Notes: generated from the letters alone by a model not told the origin. Positions 8,980 through 17,514 are shown, counted from the first letter of the stretch. The stretch: DNA of 64,000 bases from Streptomyces sp. CG4 (GCF_041080655.1 NZ_CP163525.1:5766001-5830000); one strand, 5' to 3'. Translations and numbers: made by a program.

Positions 8980-9138
8980 GTCATGCGCCGTAGGCAGGAG
9001 CGGGGGACCCAAGGTAGGCGCCGGAACCGGCAGTTGATGCCGGAACCGGCTTGGGGTGAAGCCGCAGGCCCGCGACAGCGGGCGTGCGGCCGGGCAACTC
9101 AACCGGCCCGAACCCGACAGCTCACCTCGCAGGCGTCG
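8980..9138 (+). promoter_or_regulatory. ydaO/yuaA-type c-di-AMP riboswitch
   Basis: The leader of the second Rpf gene carries the conserved blocks of the ydaO class: GCGGGGGACCC (9000-9010), TTGGGGTGAAGCCGCAGG (9051-9068), and the 3' block CCCGAACCCGACAGCT with CACCTCGCAGGC (about 9108-9134), with pairing GCCGG-type stems between. Family knowledge: this riboswitch senses cyclic di-AMP and controls rpfA in Streptomyces. The ribosome site GAGGGG (9141-9146) lies immediately downstream, and no clear poly-U terminator is visible, so the expression platform is not resolved. Confidence 0.9.
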
Positions 9139-9152
9139 GTGAGGGGATCTCC

Positions 9153-9842
9153 ATGCTGTTCTCCGGCAAGGGCAAGCACCGTCGTCCGTCCAAGGCTGTC
9201 CGCGTCGTCGCGCTCGCCGGTGTCACCGGTGCCGCCGTCGCCGCGCCGCTGATGGCGGCCGGCAACGCTTCTGCCGCCACCGCCTCCGAGTGGGACACCG
9301 TCGCCCAGTGCGAGTCCGGCGGCAACTGGTCCATCAACACCGGCAACGGCTTCTACGGTGGCCTGCAGTTCTCCGCCTCCACCTGGGCCGCGTACGGCGG
9401 CACCGCCTACGCCTCGACCGCCAACCAGGCCACCAAGGCGCAGCAGATCGCCGTCGCCGAGAAGGTCCTCGGTGCGCAGGGCAAGGGCGCCTGGCCGGTC
9501 TGCGGCACGGGCCTGTCGAGCGCCGCCTACAACGGCTCCGCCCCGAGCACCACCTCGTCGAGCCAGGGCACCGGCACCACCACCCGCTCCACCGACCAGC
9601 AGGCCGCCACCCGCTCCACCGAGCGCACGGCCCCGGCGAAGAGCAAGACCGTCACCACCCCGACCGGCAAGAAGGTCAAGAAGGGCGACGGCGAGTACAA
9701 GGTCGTCACGGGTGACACCCTCAGCTCCATCGCCGAGAAGCACCACGTGGCCGGCGGCTGGCAGAAGCTGTTCCAGCTGAACAAGGACATCGTCGAGGAC
9801 GCCAACCTCATCTACCCGGGCCAGCAGCTGCACCTGAAGTGA
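9153..9842 (+). CDS. rpfA: resuscitation-promoting factor RpfA with LysM domain
   Basis: A 229-residue secreted protein: signal peptide to about residue 40 (ends NASA-A), Rpf catalytic domain beginning EWDTVAQCESGGNWSINTGNG with the active-site Glu in CESGG, a short Thr/Ser linker, and a C-terminal LysM (YKVVTGDTLSSIAEKHHV). It is a peptidoglycan-cleaving germination factor. ATG 9153 has GAGGGG six bases upstream, directly after the c-di-AMP riboswitch that controls it. The Rpf domain is closely similar to that of the upstream paralogue, consistent with tandem duplication. Confidence 0.93.
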   Translation: MLFSGKGKHRRPSKAVRVVALAGVTGAAVAAPLMAAGNASAATASEWDTVAQCESGGNWSINTGNGFYGGLQFSASTWAAYGGTAYASTANQATKAQQIAVAEKVLGAQGKGAWPVCGTGLSSAAYNGSAPSTTSSSQGTGTTTRSTDQQAATRSTERTAPAKSKTVTTPTGKKVKKGDGEYKVVTGDTLSSIAEKHHVAGGWQKLFQLNKDIVEDANLIYPGQQLHLK

Positions 9843-9933
9843 CACATCCGGCTCCGGCCGGATCCGCAGCGCCCTCACATCCCCACCCCCCCACACTGAG
9901 GCTCCCGTGAGGGTCCCCCCGTCCCCACGGGCC

Positions 9934-9981
9934 CCCCGCCCCGGCGCGTGTTCCCCCGTACGCGCCGGGGCGGGGTCTTTT
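9934..9981 (+). terminator. intrinsic terminator after rpfA
   Basis: A perfect 16-base-pair stem (9934-9949 with 9960-9975), a 10-base loop, then TCTTTT. This is one of the few hairpins in the window with a real U-tract. Confidence 0.92.
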
Positions 9982-10028
9982 GTGTCTCGCCCCGTTTCCC
10001 CACTCTTCAGCCCGGCATCACCGGAGCC

Positions 10029-10127
10029 CCCATTTGTTCCGTCGGTGAACAATGGGTACCGTCTGCATGTCCCTCACCATCCACGGGTCGGTCGGTCGGT
10101 GGCCGATCCCCCGGAGACGGTTAGGCT
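10029..10127 (+). promoter_or_regulatory. enolase upstream region with inverted repeat
   Basis: The 356 bases between rpfA and eno hold the rpfA terminator, an inverted repeat CCCATTTGTTC (10029-10039) / GAACAATGGG (10047-10056), and a TAGGCT (10122-10127) that could be the -10 of the eno promoter. No convincing -35 is seen. Confidence 0.35.
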
Positions 10128-10198
10128 CTAGTCGCAAGGCACAGCCGTAAGGCACACCACCTCGCACTTCCAGCGTCACATCCAAGAAGGAGATGCTC

Positions 10199-11479
10199 GT
10201 GCCGTCCATCGACGTCGTCGTAGCCCGGGAAATCCTGGACTCCCGAGGCAACCCCACGGTCGAGGTCGAGGTCGGCCTCGACGACGGCAGCACGGGTCGT
10301 GCCGCCGTCCCGTCCGGCGCCTCGACCGGTGCCTTCGAGGCCATCGAGCTGCGCGACGGTGACTCCAACCGTTACCAGGGCAAGGGCGTCGAGAAGGCCG
10401 TCCTCGCCGTCATCGAGCAGATCGGCCCGGAGCTGGTCGGCTACGACGCCACCGAGCAGCGCCTGATCGACCAGGCCATGTTCGACCTGGACGCCACCGA
10501 CAACAAGGGCTCGCTCGGCGCCAACGCCATCCTCGGCGTCTCCCTCGCCGTCGCCCACGCCGCCTCCGAAGCCTCGGACCTCCCGCTCTTCCGCTACCTG
10601 GGCGGCCCGAACGCGCACCTGCTGCCGGTGCCGATGATGAACATCCTGAACGGCGGCTCGCACGCGGACTCCAACGTGGACATCCAGGAGTTCATGATCG
10701 CCCCGATCGGCGCGGAGTCCTTCTCCGAGGCCCTGCGCTGGGGCGCCGAGGTCTACCACACGCTGAAGAAGGTCCTGAAGAACAAGGGCCTGTCCACCGG
10801 CCTCGGCGACGAGGGCGGCTTCGCCCCGAACCTGGAGTCCAACCGCGCCGCCCTCGACCTCATCATCGAGGCCATCAAGCAGGCCGGATACGTACCCGGC
10901 GAGCAGATCGCGCTCGCGCTCGACGTCGCCGCGTCCGAGTTCTACAAGGACGGCAAGTACGAGTTCGAGGGCAAGTCCCGCTCGGCCGCCGAGATGACCG
11001 AGTACTACGAGGAGCTCGTCGCCGCGTACCCGCTGGTCTCCATCGAGGACCCGCTGTTCGAGGACGACTGGGCCGGCTGGAAGGTCATCACCGACAAGCT
11101 CGGCGACAAGGTCCAGCTCGTCGGCGACGACCTGTTCGTCACCAACCCGGAGCGCCTGGCCCGCGGCATCGAGGAGGGCACCGCCAACGCCCTGCTGGTC
11201 AAGGTCAACCAGATCGGCTCGCTGACCGAGACCCTGGACGCCGTCGAGCTGGCCCAGCGCAACGGCTACAAGTGCATGATGTCCCACCGCTCCGGCGAGA
11301 CCGAGGACGTCACCATCGCCGACCTGGCCGTCGCCACCAACTGCGGCCAGATCAAGACCGGCGCCCCGGCCCGCTCCGAGCGCGTCGCCAAGTACAACCA
11401 GCTGCTGCGCATCGAGGAGATCCTCGACGACGCCGCGGTGTACGCAGGCCGCAGCGCCTTCCCGCGCTTCAAAGGCTGA
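10199..11479 (+). CDS. eno: enolase (phosphopyruvate hydratase)
   Basis: A 426-residue enzyme of glycolysis, 2-phosphoglycerate to phosphoenolpyruvate. Full-length with VAREILDSRGNPTVEVEV at the N-terminus, Mg-binding SIEDPLFEDDW, and the enolase signature LVKVNQIGSLTET with the catalytic Lys, followed by SHRSGETED. GTG 10199 is the start: AAGGAG ends six bases before it, whereas the ATG at 10193 abuts the ribosome site. Single gene with its own upstream region; the cell-division gene divIC follows. Confidence 0.98.
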   Translation: MPSIDVVVAREILDSRGNPTVEVEVGLDDGSTGRAAVPSGASTGAFEAIELRDGDSNRYQGKGVEKAVLAVIEQIGPELVGYDATEQRLIDQAMFDLDATDNKGSLGANAILGVSLAVAHAASEASDLPLFRYLGGPNAHLLPVPMMNILNGGSHADSNVDIQEFMIAPIGAESFSEALRWGAEVYHTLKKVLKNKGLSTGLGDEGGFAPNLESNRAALDLIIEAIKQAGYVPGEQIALALDVAASEFYKDGKYEFEGKSRSAAEMTEYYEELVAAYPLVSIEDPLFEDDWAGWKVITDKLGDKVQLVGDDLFVTNPERLARGIEEGTANALLVKVNQIGSLTETLDAVELAQRNGYKCMMSHRSGETEDVTIADLAVATNCGQIKTGAPARSERVAKYNQLLRIEEILDDAAVYAGRSAFPRFKG

Positions 11480-11510
11480 GCCCGTAGAGGGTAAGGCTTA
11501 GCCAGTCGTA

Positions 11511-11555
11511 CGTACGTCCCCGTACCCGGTCCCGTACCGTGTGCGGGGACGTACG
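11511..11555. repeat. inverted repeat between eno and divIC
   Basis: CGTACGTCCCCG (11511-11522) is exactly repeated in reverse complement at 11544-11555 with a 21-base loop. It may terminate eno transcription without a U-tract, or be a regulatory site for divIC; the sequence does not decide. Confidence 0.5.
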
Positions 11556-11612
11556 CGCGTGTGCCGTACACGGGACGATGTGTGCAGCGCACAGGACAAG
11601 GGGAGGCGGGAC

Positions 11613-12089
11613 ATGGCCGTGAAGGACCGGGACCGGTTCTCCACCGCGACCAGGCTGCGGCTGCTCGGCGAGCAGACGGCGGCCCGGGTCTACCGCTCGC
11701 AGAGCAAGCGGCAGGACCGCCGCTCCCGGCTCACCGGCCGGGCGGCGCTGCTCGCGCTCGTGCTGTGCTCGATGATCGTCGCGCTCGCCTATCCGATGCG
11801 GCAGTACGTCACCCAGCGCGCGCAGATCTCCGACCTCCAGCGGCAGCAGGAGCAGGCCCGCAAGCGGGTCGAGCAGCTGCGCGACCTCAAGGCGCGCTGG
11901 CAGGACGACTCCTACGCCGAGCAGCAGATCCGGCTCCGGCTGCACTATGTGATGCCCGGGGAGACCGGGTTCATCGTCGTCGACCCGGGCACGGCCAGGC
12001 AGTCCCGCTACGACCTCAAGGCCGCCCACCGGCCCTGGTACGCGAACATCTGGGACGGGGTCGACAAGTCCGACGCCTCCGACCAGTAG
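11613..12089 (+). CDS. divIC: septum formation initiator DivIC/FtsB family
   Basis: A 158-residue bitopic membrane protein: basic cytoplasmic N-terminus, one membrane segment (about residues 45-67, ALLALVLCSMIVALAYPM), then an extracellular coiled coil (QISDLQRQQEQARKRVEQL) and a short C-terminal domain (LHYVMPGETGFIVVDPG). It is the FtsB/DivIC partner in the division complex. ATG 11613 is preceded by GGGGAGG. It follows enolase, the usual actinobacterial position. Confidence 0.92.
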   Translation: MAVKDRDRFSTATRLRLLGEQTAARVYRSQSKRQDRRSRLTGRAALLALVLCSMIVALAYPMRQYVTQRAQISDLQRQQEQARKRVEQLRDLKARWQDDSYAEQQIRLRLHYVMPGETGFIVVDPGTARQSRYDLKAAHRPWYANIWDGVDKSDASDQ

Positions 12090-12119
12090 CAATCGATAGA
12101 AAGCCAACCTGAAGCAGTC

Positions 12120-12653
12120 ATGCAAACGCCCCCGCCGCCCACCCCGCGCACCGAGCCCACCGATGCGGACGTCGAGGCCTTCAAGCAGCAGCTCGGCCGT
12201 CCGCCCCGCGGCCTGCGGGCCATCGCGCACCGCTGCCCCTGCGGCCAGCCGGACGTCGTGGAGACCGCGCCGCGGCTGCCCGACGGCACCCCCTTCCCGA
12301 CGCTGTACTACCTCACCTGCCCGAAGGCGTCCTCCGCGATCGGCACGCTGGAGGCGAACGGCGTGATGAAGGAGATGACCGAGCGGCTGCAGACGGATCC
12401 TGAGCTGGCCGCCGCGTATCGCTCCGCGCATGAGGACTACATCCGGCGGCGGGACGAGATCGAGGAGCTGACGGGGTTTCCGAGCGCCGGGGGTATGCCG
12501 GACCGGGTGAAGTGCCTGCATGTCCTGGTGGCCCACTCGCTGGCCGCCGGGCCCGGTGTGAACCCGCTCGGGGACGAGGCGATCGCGATGCTGCCGGAGT
12601 GGTGGGCCAAGGGGGCGTGTGTCGTTCCCGGCGCCGACGCCGCCTGCGAGTAG
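12120..12653 (+). CDS. DUF501 domain protein
   Basis: A 177-residue protein with the conserved DUF501 layout: GRPPRGLRAIAHRCPCGQPDVVETAPRL, then PFPTLYYLTCPKASSAIGTLEANG, and C-terminal DRVKCLHVLVAHSLAAGPGVNPLGDEA. Several conserved Cys (CPCG, TCP, KCLH) suggest metal or cofactor binding, but no biochemical function is known to me. It lies between divIC and ppx, a conserved actinobacterial order, and is probably cotranscribed with both. Confidence 0.88.
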   Translation: MQTPPPPTPRTEPTDADVEAFKQQLGRPPRGLRAIAHRCPCGQPDVVETAPRLPDGTPFPTLYYLTCPKASSAIGTLEANGVMKEMTERLQTDPELAAAYRSAHEDYIRRRDEIEELTGFPSAGGMPDRVKCLHVLVAHSLAAGPGVNPLGDEAIAMLPEWWAKGACVVPGADAACE

Positions 12654-12692
12654 ACGCCGCCGGCGAGTAGCAGAGAGAAGAAGGGCTTGACC

Positions 12693-13718
12693 ATGACCCG
12701 CGTCGCCGCCATCGACTGCGGCACCAACTCCATCCGGTTGCTCGTCGCCGATGTGCACCCCGAGACCGGTGAACTCGTCGATCTGGACCGCCGGATGACG
12801 ATCGTGCGGCTCGGCCAGGGGGTCGACCGTACCGGCCGGCTCGCTCCGGAGGCACTGGAGCGGACCTTCGCCGCCTGCCGCGAGTACGCGGAGATCATCA
12901 AGGAGCACGGCGCCGAGCGGCTCCGCTTCGTGGCCACCTCCGCCTCCCGCGACGCCTCGAACCGGGACGACTTCGTGCGCGGCGTGCTGGACATCCTCGG
13001 GGTCGAGCCGGAGGTCATCAGCGGCGACCAGGAGGCCGAGTTCTCCTTCACCGGCGCGACCAGAGAGCTGGCGGGACACAACGAGGGGGGCGCGAAGCGC
13101 CCTTCGATTGAGGGTGGTGGTGGGCGACGGGCGGGCGAGATGACCGAGCCGTATCTCGTCGTGGACATCGGCGGCGGCTCCACCGAGTTCGTCGTGGGCG
13201 AGGAGCACGTCCGGGCGGCGCGGTCGGTGGACGTCGGCTGTGTGCGGATGACGGAACGTCACCTGGTGCGGGACGGCAAGGTCTCCGACCCGCCCACCGC
13301 GGAGCAGATCGCCGCGATAAGGGCCGACATCGAGGCCGCCCTGGACCTCGCGGAGCAGACGGTGCCGCTGCGCGAGGCGCACACCCTGGTGGGCCTCGCC
13401 GGGTCCGTCACCACCATCTCGGCGATCGCCCAGGAGCTGCCCGAGTACGACTCCGCGCGCATCCACCACTCCCGGATCTCGCACGACCGCGTCCGCGAGA
13501 TCACCGAGTGGCTGCTGCGCTCCACGCACGCCGAGCGCGCCGCGATCCCGTCCATGCACCCCGGCCGGGTCGACGTCATCGGCGCGGGCGCCCTCGTGCT
13601 GCTCGCGATCATGGAGCGGATCGGCGCGGCGGAGGTCGTGGTGAGCGAGCACGACATCCTCGACGGCATCGCCTTCAAGGTGGCGGAAGAGGCGGAAGCG
13701 GGCAAGGGCGGCCGCTGA
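12693..13718 (+). CDS. ppx: Ppx/GppA family exopolyphosphatase / guanosine pentaphosphatase
   Basis: A 341-residue member of the ASKHA phosphatases: N-terminal VAAIDCGTNSIRLLVAD, catalytic-Glu region around VISGDQEAEFSFTGA, phosphate loop VVDIGGGSTEFVVG and the second Gly-rich turn GLAGSVTTISA. It removes phosphate from polyphosphate or pppGpp. Between the FTGATREL strand and the IGGGST loop there is an extra segment (about residues 128-152, Gly/Arg/Glu-rich) whose DNA contains a small hairpin at 13085-13102; this looks like an insertion. ATG 12693 has AAGAAGGG seven bases ahead. Confidence 0.88.
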   Translation: MTRVAAIDCGTNSIRLLVADVHPETGELVDLDRRMTIVRLGQGVDRTGRLAPEALERTFAACREYAEIIKEHGAERLRFVATSASRDASNRDDFVRGVLDILGVEPEVISGDQEAEFSFTGATRELAGHNEGGAKRPSIEGGGGRRAGEMTEPYLVVDIGGGSTEFVVGEEHVRAARSVDVGCVRMTERHLVRDGKVSDPPTAEQIAAIRADIEAALDLAEQTVPLREAHTLVGLAGSVTTISAIAQELPEYDSARIHHSRISHDRVREITEWLLRSTHAERAAIPSMHPGRVDVIGAGALVLLAIMERIGAAEVVVSEHDILDGIAFKVAEEAEAGKGGR

Positions 13719-13736
13719 CCCACGGTGACATGGAGC

Positions 13737-13768
13737 GGCCCCGGTTCCTCCCACGAGGAACCGGGGCC
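13737..13768. terminator. hairpin terminator between ppx and a convergent small gene
   Basis: A perfect 14-base-pair stem (13737-13750 with 13755-13768) and a four-base loop, no U-tract. It is placed to end transcription from both sides. Confidence 0.8.
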
Positions 13769-13795
13769 GTCGCCTGAGCCCGGGCCGGCCGTCAG

Positions 13796-14020
13796 TCAGC
13801 AGAGAAGGGCGATGAGGGCGATGCACCCGTTGTTGCCGTCGTCGTCGTCTTCGCCATGGCCGCCGGCAGGGGCGGCCGCTCTGGTGATGTGGGACGTGGG
13901 CGTCGTCGCCATGGCGGACGCGGCCGTGGCCGTCCCCGTGGCAAGAGCGATGCTCAGGACTGCGCTGACCGCGCATATTCGCGAAAGGGCCTTCTTGGAG
14001 GCCGTCTGTGAAGTGCTCAT
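13796..14020 (-). CDS. small secreted protein with acidic/Cys C-terminus
   Basis: A 74-residue protein not recognised. The N-terminus is a clear signal peptide (SKKALSRICAVSAVLSIALATG then AASAMA). The predicted mature part is about 35 residues, ending with GEDDDDGNNGCIALIALLC: a run of four Asp, two Cys bracketing a hydrophobic octad, and the last residue Cys. This could form a small disulfide loop. The ribosome site before the ATG is weak (AGG). It is convergent with ppx and divergent from the NADH dehydrogenase gene. Confidence 0.55.
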   Translation of the reverse strand: MSTSQTASKKALSRICAVSAVLSIALATGTATAASAMATTPTSHITRAAAPAGGHGEDDDDGNNGCIALIALLC

Positions 14021-14243
14021 GCCTGCACGTTATGGGCGCTCGTGTCCGATATCGCGCGGTGTGTGGCTGATGGGTGAACGATGCGGCGTCCAACGATCCG
14101 TCCGGGTGGTTTTTCCCGGCGCGGGCTGTTGCCCGGCTCTCATTTGTTACTTGTGGGTAGCCTCTGGCTGAGCAGGTCGGATAACGTTTGAGCGCCCTCC
14201 GGGGGCTCTTTTGGGCTCCGTGATGACGCGGCGCCGGAAAACT

Positions 14244-14261
14244 TCGTGAAGTTCTTCACAA
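14244..14261. promoter_or_regulatory. Rex-type operator upstream of ndh
   Basis: TCGTGAA-GTTC-TTCACAA matches the redox-sensor Rex operator TTGTGAA-N4-TTCACAA at 13 of 14 half-site positions. It lies 320 bases before the NADH dehydrogenase start. The remainder of the 14021-14580 gap is gene-free as far as I can see; a TTGACA at 14437 is a possible -35 but lacks a good -10. Confidence 0.72.
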
Positions 14262-14580
14262 GGATTTCGGTCCGGCCGGCGTACGGAAGGCGGCCCGTTG
14301 GCCCTTTCGGGGGGCGAAGAGGCCGTTGAACATGTTCAGATGGGGGTCGTACCACACCTGCGGATCGCGTTCCGGCGACCGTGTTCCGGGCGGCTCACGT
14401 CTTCGCCCGGCACCGAGAGGGGCAGCTCACGCGGCCTTGACAACGACTCAAAGGGGGCTGTGGTTCCCCTGGCCGGTCATGATCTGCGTCACGCGAGTCG
14501 CGGAGTGTAGCACAGGCCCTACCGGACCTTGTGAAGGGGCGCACGAGCGACCCCCTGGGAGCGGGTGGATACTCGATGGC

Positions 14581-15963
14581 ATGAGCACCACGGAGCGTCC
14601 CAGGATCCTCGTAGTAGGCGGTGGGTACGTAGGCCTGTACGCAGCTCGGCGCATTCTCAAGAAGATGCGCTACGGCGAGGCGACCGTCACGGTCGTCGAC
14701 CCCCGGTCGTACATGACCTACCAGCCCTTCCTCCCCGAAGCCGCCGCCGGCAACATCTCCCCTCGCCATGTCGTCGTCCCGCTGCGACGCGTGCTGCCGA
14801 AGGCGGAGGTCCTCACCGGCCGGGTCACCACCATCGACCAGGACCGCAAGGTCGCCACGATCGCCCCGCTGGTGGGCGAGGCGTACGAGCTGCCCTTCGA
14901 CTACCTCGTCATCGCGATGGGCGCGGTCTCCCGTACCTTCCCGATCCCCGGCCTCGCCGAGCAGGGCATCGGCATGAAGGGCATCGAGGAGTCCATCGGC
15001 CTGCGCAACCACGTGCTGGAGCAGCTGGACAAGGCCGACTCCACGACCGACGAGGAGATCCGCCGCAAGGCGCTCACCTTCGTCTTCATCGGCGGTGGCT
15101 TCGCGGGTGCGGAGACCATCGGCGAGGTCGAGGACATGGCCCGGGACGCGGCCAAGTACTACAAGAACGTGTCCCGTGAGGACATGCGCTTCGTTCTCGT
15201 CGACGCCGCCGACAAGATCCTCCCCGAGGTCGGCCCCAAGCTCGGCCAGTACGGCAAGGAGCACCTTGAGGGCCGCGGCGTGGAGATCTACCTCTCCACC
15301 TCCATGGACTCCTGCGTCGACGGCCACGTCGTGCTGAAGAACGGCCTGGAGGTCGACTCCAACACGATCGTGTGGACCGCCGGCGTCAAGCCGAACCCGG
15401 CCCTCGCCCGCTTCGGTCTGCCCCTCGGCCCGCGCGGCCACGTCGACTGCGAGCCCACGCTCCAGGTCAAGGGCACGGACTACATCTGGGCCGCCGGTGA
15501 CAACGCGCAGGTCCCGGACCTCGTCGGCCGCAAGGCGGGCAACGAGAACGCCTGGTGCCCGCCGAACGCCCAGCACGCGCTGCGCCAGGCCCGGGTCCTC
15601 GGCGACAACGTGGTCTCCGGCATGCGGGGGTTCCCGCAGAAGGACTACGAGCACGCCAACAAGGGTGCGGTGGCCGGTCTCGGCCTGCACAAGGGCGTGG
15701 CGATGATCGTCATGGGCAAGATGAAGATCAAGCTCAAGGGCCGCCTCGCCTGGTACATGCACCGTGGCTACCACGGCATGGCGATGCCGACCTGGAACCG
15801 CAAGATCCGCGTCTTCGCCGACTGGACGCTCGGCATGTTCCTCAAGCGCGAGGTCGTGTCCCTCGGCGCGATGGAGAACCCGCGCGAGGAGTTCTACGAG
15901 GCGGCCAAGCCCGCGCCGGTCGCCGCCGCGAGCAAGGCCGAGGCGAAGGCCAAGGCTTCCTGA
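14581..15963 (+). CDS. ndh: type II NADH dehydrogenase
   Basis: A 460-residue single-subunit NADH:quinone oxidoreductase. Two nucleotide-binding folds are visible: FAD site ILVVGGGYVGLYAARRI (residues 9-25) and NAD site TFVFIGGGFAGAETIGEVED, plus the second FAD motif TDYIWAAGDNAQVP. The C-terminal amphipathic region (KLKGRLAWYMHRGYHG...FLKRE) would attach it to the inner membrane face. It moves electrons from NADH to menaquinone without pumping protons. The start follows from the FAD domain boundary. A Rex-like operator upstream suggests control by NADH/NAD ratio. Confidence 0.93.
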   Translation: MSTTERPRILVVGGGYVGLYAARRILKKMRYGEATVTVVDPRSYMTYQPFLPEAAAGNISPRHVVVPLRRVLPKAEVLTGRVTTIDQDRKVATIAPLVGEAYELPFDYLVIAMGAVSRTFPIPGLAEQGIGMKGIEESIGLRNHVLEQLDKADSTTDEEIRRKALTFVFIGGGFAGAETIGEVEDMARDAAKYYKNVSREDMRFVLVDAADKILPEVGPKLGQYGKEHLEGRGVEIYLSTSMDSCVDGHVVLKNGLEVDSNTIVWTAGVKPNPALARFGLPLGPRGHVDCEPTLQVKGTDYIWAAGDNAQVPDLVGRKAGNENAWCPPNAQHALRQARVLGDNVVSGMRGFPQKDYEHANKGAVAGLGLHKGVAMIVMGKMKIKLKGRLAWYMHRGYHGMAMPTWNRKIRVFADWTLGMFLKREVVSLGAMENPREEFYEAAKPAPVAAASKAEAKAKAS

Positions 15964-15989
15964 TCCGCACCGGTCGCTGATCCAGCCGG

Positions 15990-16025
15990 AAGACCCCCTG
16001 CCATCCGTGGTGCAGGGGGTCTTTC
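15990..16025 (+). terminator. terminator after ndh
   Basis: AAGACCCCCTGC (15990-16001) pairs with its complement at 16012-16023 across a 10-base loop, followed by a short T run. Confidence 0.85.
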
Positions 16026-16162
16026 GGCGTTCTGGGCCGCCATCTACGTGTCACATACAGCTGTTTTGCCGAGTTGTGACTCCTTTGCGGGACTGCGCAT
16101 GGCAGCAGACGGTGTTTACGTGATTACCGGCATCCGGGATCGTCGTCTTGGAGGTGTGCGCC

Positions 16163-17455
16163 ATGACCGACGCCGCGTCGCGGCTGAGGAGTCTTGCCGA
16201 GCAGGTACTGGGAGCCCCGCTCCCGGTCCGGCTGCGGGCCTGGGACGGATCTCAGGCCGGGCCGCCGGACGCACCGGCGCTCGTCGTACGCAACCGCCGC
16301 GCCCTGCGCCGTATGTTGTTCAAGCCGGGCGAGCTGGGCCTCGTCCGCGCCTGGGTCTCCGGCGACCTGGGCGTCGAGGGTGATCTGTACGCCGCGCTGG
16401 ACGCGTTGGCGGGACTGGTGTGGGAGCGCGGAGACGACGCTCGCGGTGTCGTCGAGAGCCTGCGCGACCCCGCCGTACGGGCCGCCGTCCGCGAGTTGCT
16501 GAGGCTGGCGGGGCCGCCGATCCCGCCCGCCCCGCCGCGCGAGGAGGTGCGCAGGCCGCGCCGGCGGCTGCACACCCGGCGCACCGACAGGCAGGCCATC
16601 AGCCACCACTACGACGTCGGCAACGACTTCTACGAGATCGTCCTCGGCCCGTCCATGGTGTACTCCTGCGCGTATTGGGAGGACGGCGCGACGCTGGAGG
16701 ACGCCCAGCGCGACAAGCTCGAACTCATCTGCGCCAAGCTCGGCCTGACGCCCGGTCAGCGGCTGCTGGACGTCGGCTGCGGCTGGGGCTCGATGGCCAT
16801 CCACGCGGCCCGTGAGCACGGCGTGAACGTCGTCGGGGTCACGCTCTCGCACGAGCAGGCGGCGTACGCCCGCAAGCGCGTCGCCGACGAGGGGCTGACC
16901 GACCGGGTGGAGATCCGGGTCCAGGACTACCGGGACGTCAAGGACGGCCCCTTCGACGCGATCTCCTCCATCGGCATGGCCGAACACGTCGGCGCCGAAC
17001 CGTATCTGGAGTACGCCCGCCGGCTGTACGGGCTGCTGGTCCCCGGCGGACGGCTGCTCAACCACCAGATCGCGCGCCGCCCGCAGGGCGACGAATCGGC
17101 GTACCAGGTGGACGAGTTCATCGACGCCTACGTCTTCCCGGACGGCGAACTCGCCCCCTTGGGGACCACCGTCACCCAACTGGAGCGCGCCGGGTTCGAG
17201 GTCCGGGACGTGGAGTCGATCCGCGAGCACTACGCCCGCACCCTGCGCCAGTGGGTCGCCAATCTGGAGGCCGACTGGGACCGCGCCGTCCGCCTCACCA
17301 GCCCCGGCCGGGCCCGCGTCTGGCAGCTGTACATGGCCGCCTGCGCGCTCGCCTTCGAACGCAACCGGATCGGCGTGAACCAGGTCCTGGCCGTCCGCAC
17401 TCCCGAGTCCGGCGCCTCCGGGCTGCCGCCGCGCACCCGTACCTGGAACGCCTGA
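16163..17455 (+). CDS. cyclopropane-fatty-acyl-phospholipid synthase family methyltransferase
   Basis: A 430-residue protein. The N-terminal 130 residues are the helical CFA-synthase substrate domain; the methyltransferase follows with ISHHYDVGNDFYEIVLGPSMVYSCAYW, the SAM loop LLDVGCGWGSMAIHAA and SIGMAEHVG. It adds a methylene from S-adenosylmethionine to unsaturated acyl chains of membrane lipids. The family also includes mycolic-acid-type methyltransferases, so the exact product is not certain. ATG 16163 has GGAGG eight bases upstream. It is transcribed alone, between two hairpins. Confidence 0.9.
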   Translation: MTDAASRLRSLAEQVLGAPLPVRLRAWDGSQAGPPDAPALVVRNRRALRRMLFKPGELGLVRAWVSGDLGVEGDLYAALDALAGLVWERGDDARGVVESLRDPAVRAAVRELLRLAGPPIPPAPPREEVRRPRRRLHTRRTDRQAISHHYDVGNDFYEIVLGPSMVYSCAYWEDGATLEDAQRDKLELICAKLGLTPGQRLLDVGCGWGSMAIHAAREHGVNVVGVTLSHEQAAYARKRVADEGLTDRVEIRVQDYRDVKDGPFDAISSIGMAEHVGAEPYLEYARRLYGLLVPGGRLLNHQIARRPQGDESAYQVDEFIDAYVFPDGELAPLGTTVTQLERAGFEVRDVESIREHYARTLRQWVANLEADWDRAVRLTSPGRARVWQLYMAACALAFERNRIGVNQVLAVRTPESGASGLPPRTRTWNA

Positions 17456-17470
17456 CAGCGGGTACGGCAA

Positions 17471-17499
17471 AGGGGGCCCCGCCACCGCGAGGCCCCCCT
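17471..17499. terminator. hairpin between convergent genes
   Basis: AGGGGGCC at 17471-17478 faces GGCCCCCCT at 17491-17499. It separates the methyltransferase from the convergent ABC permease gene. Confidence 0.7.
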
Positions 17500-17514
17500 G
17501 CTCATGCCGTACGG

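Noticed and set aside
10193..10198. ATG 10193 as start of enolase
   Set aside because: It abuts the ribosome site AAGGAG; GTG 10199 has the right spacing and family N-terminus.
11469..14093. Large reverse-strand open frame across divIC, DUF501 and ppx
   Set aside because: Three well-defined forward genes occupy the region; the reverse frame has no family features.
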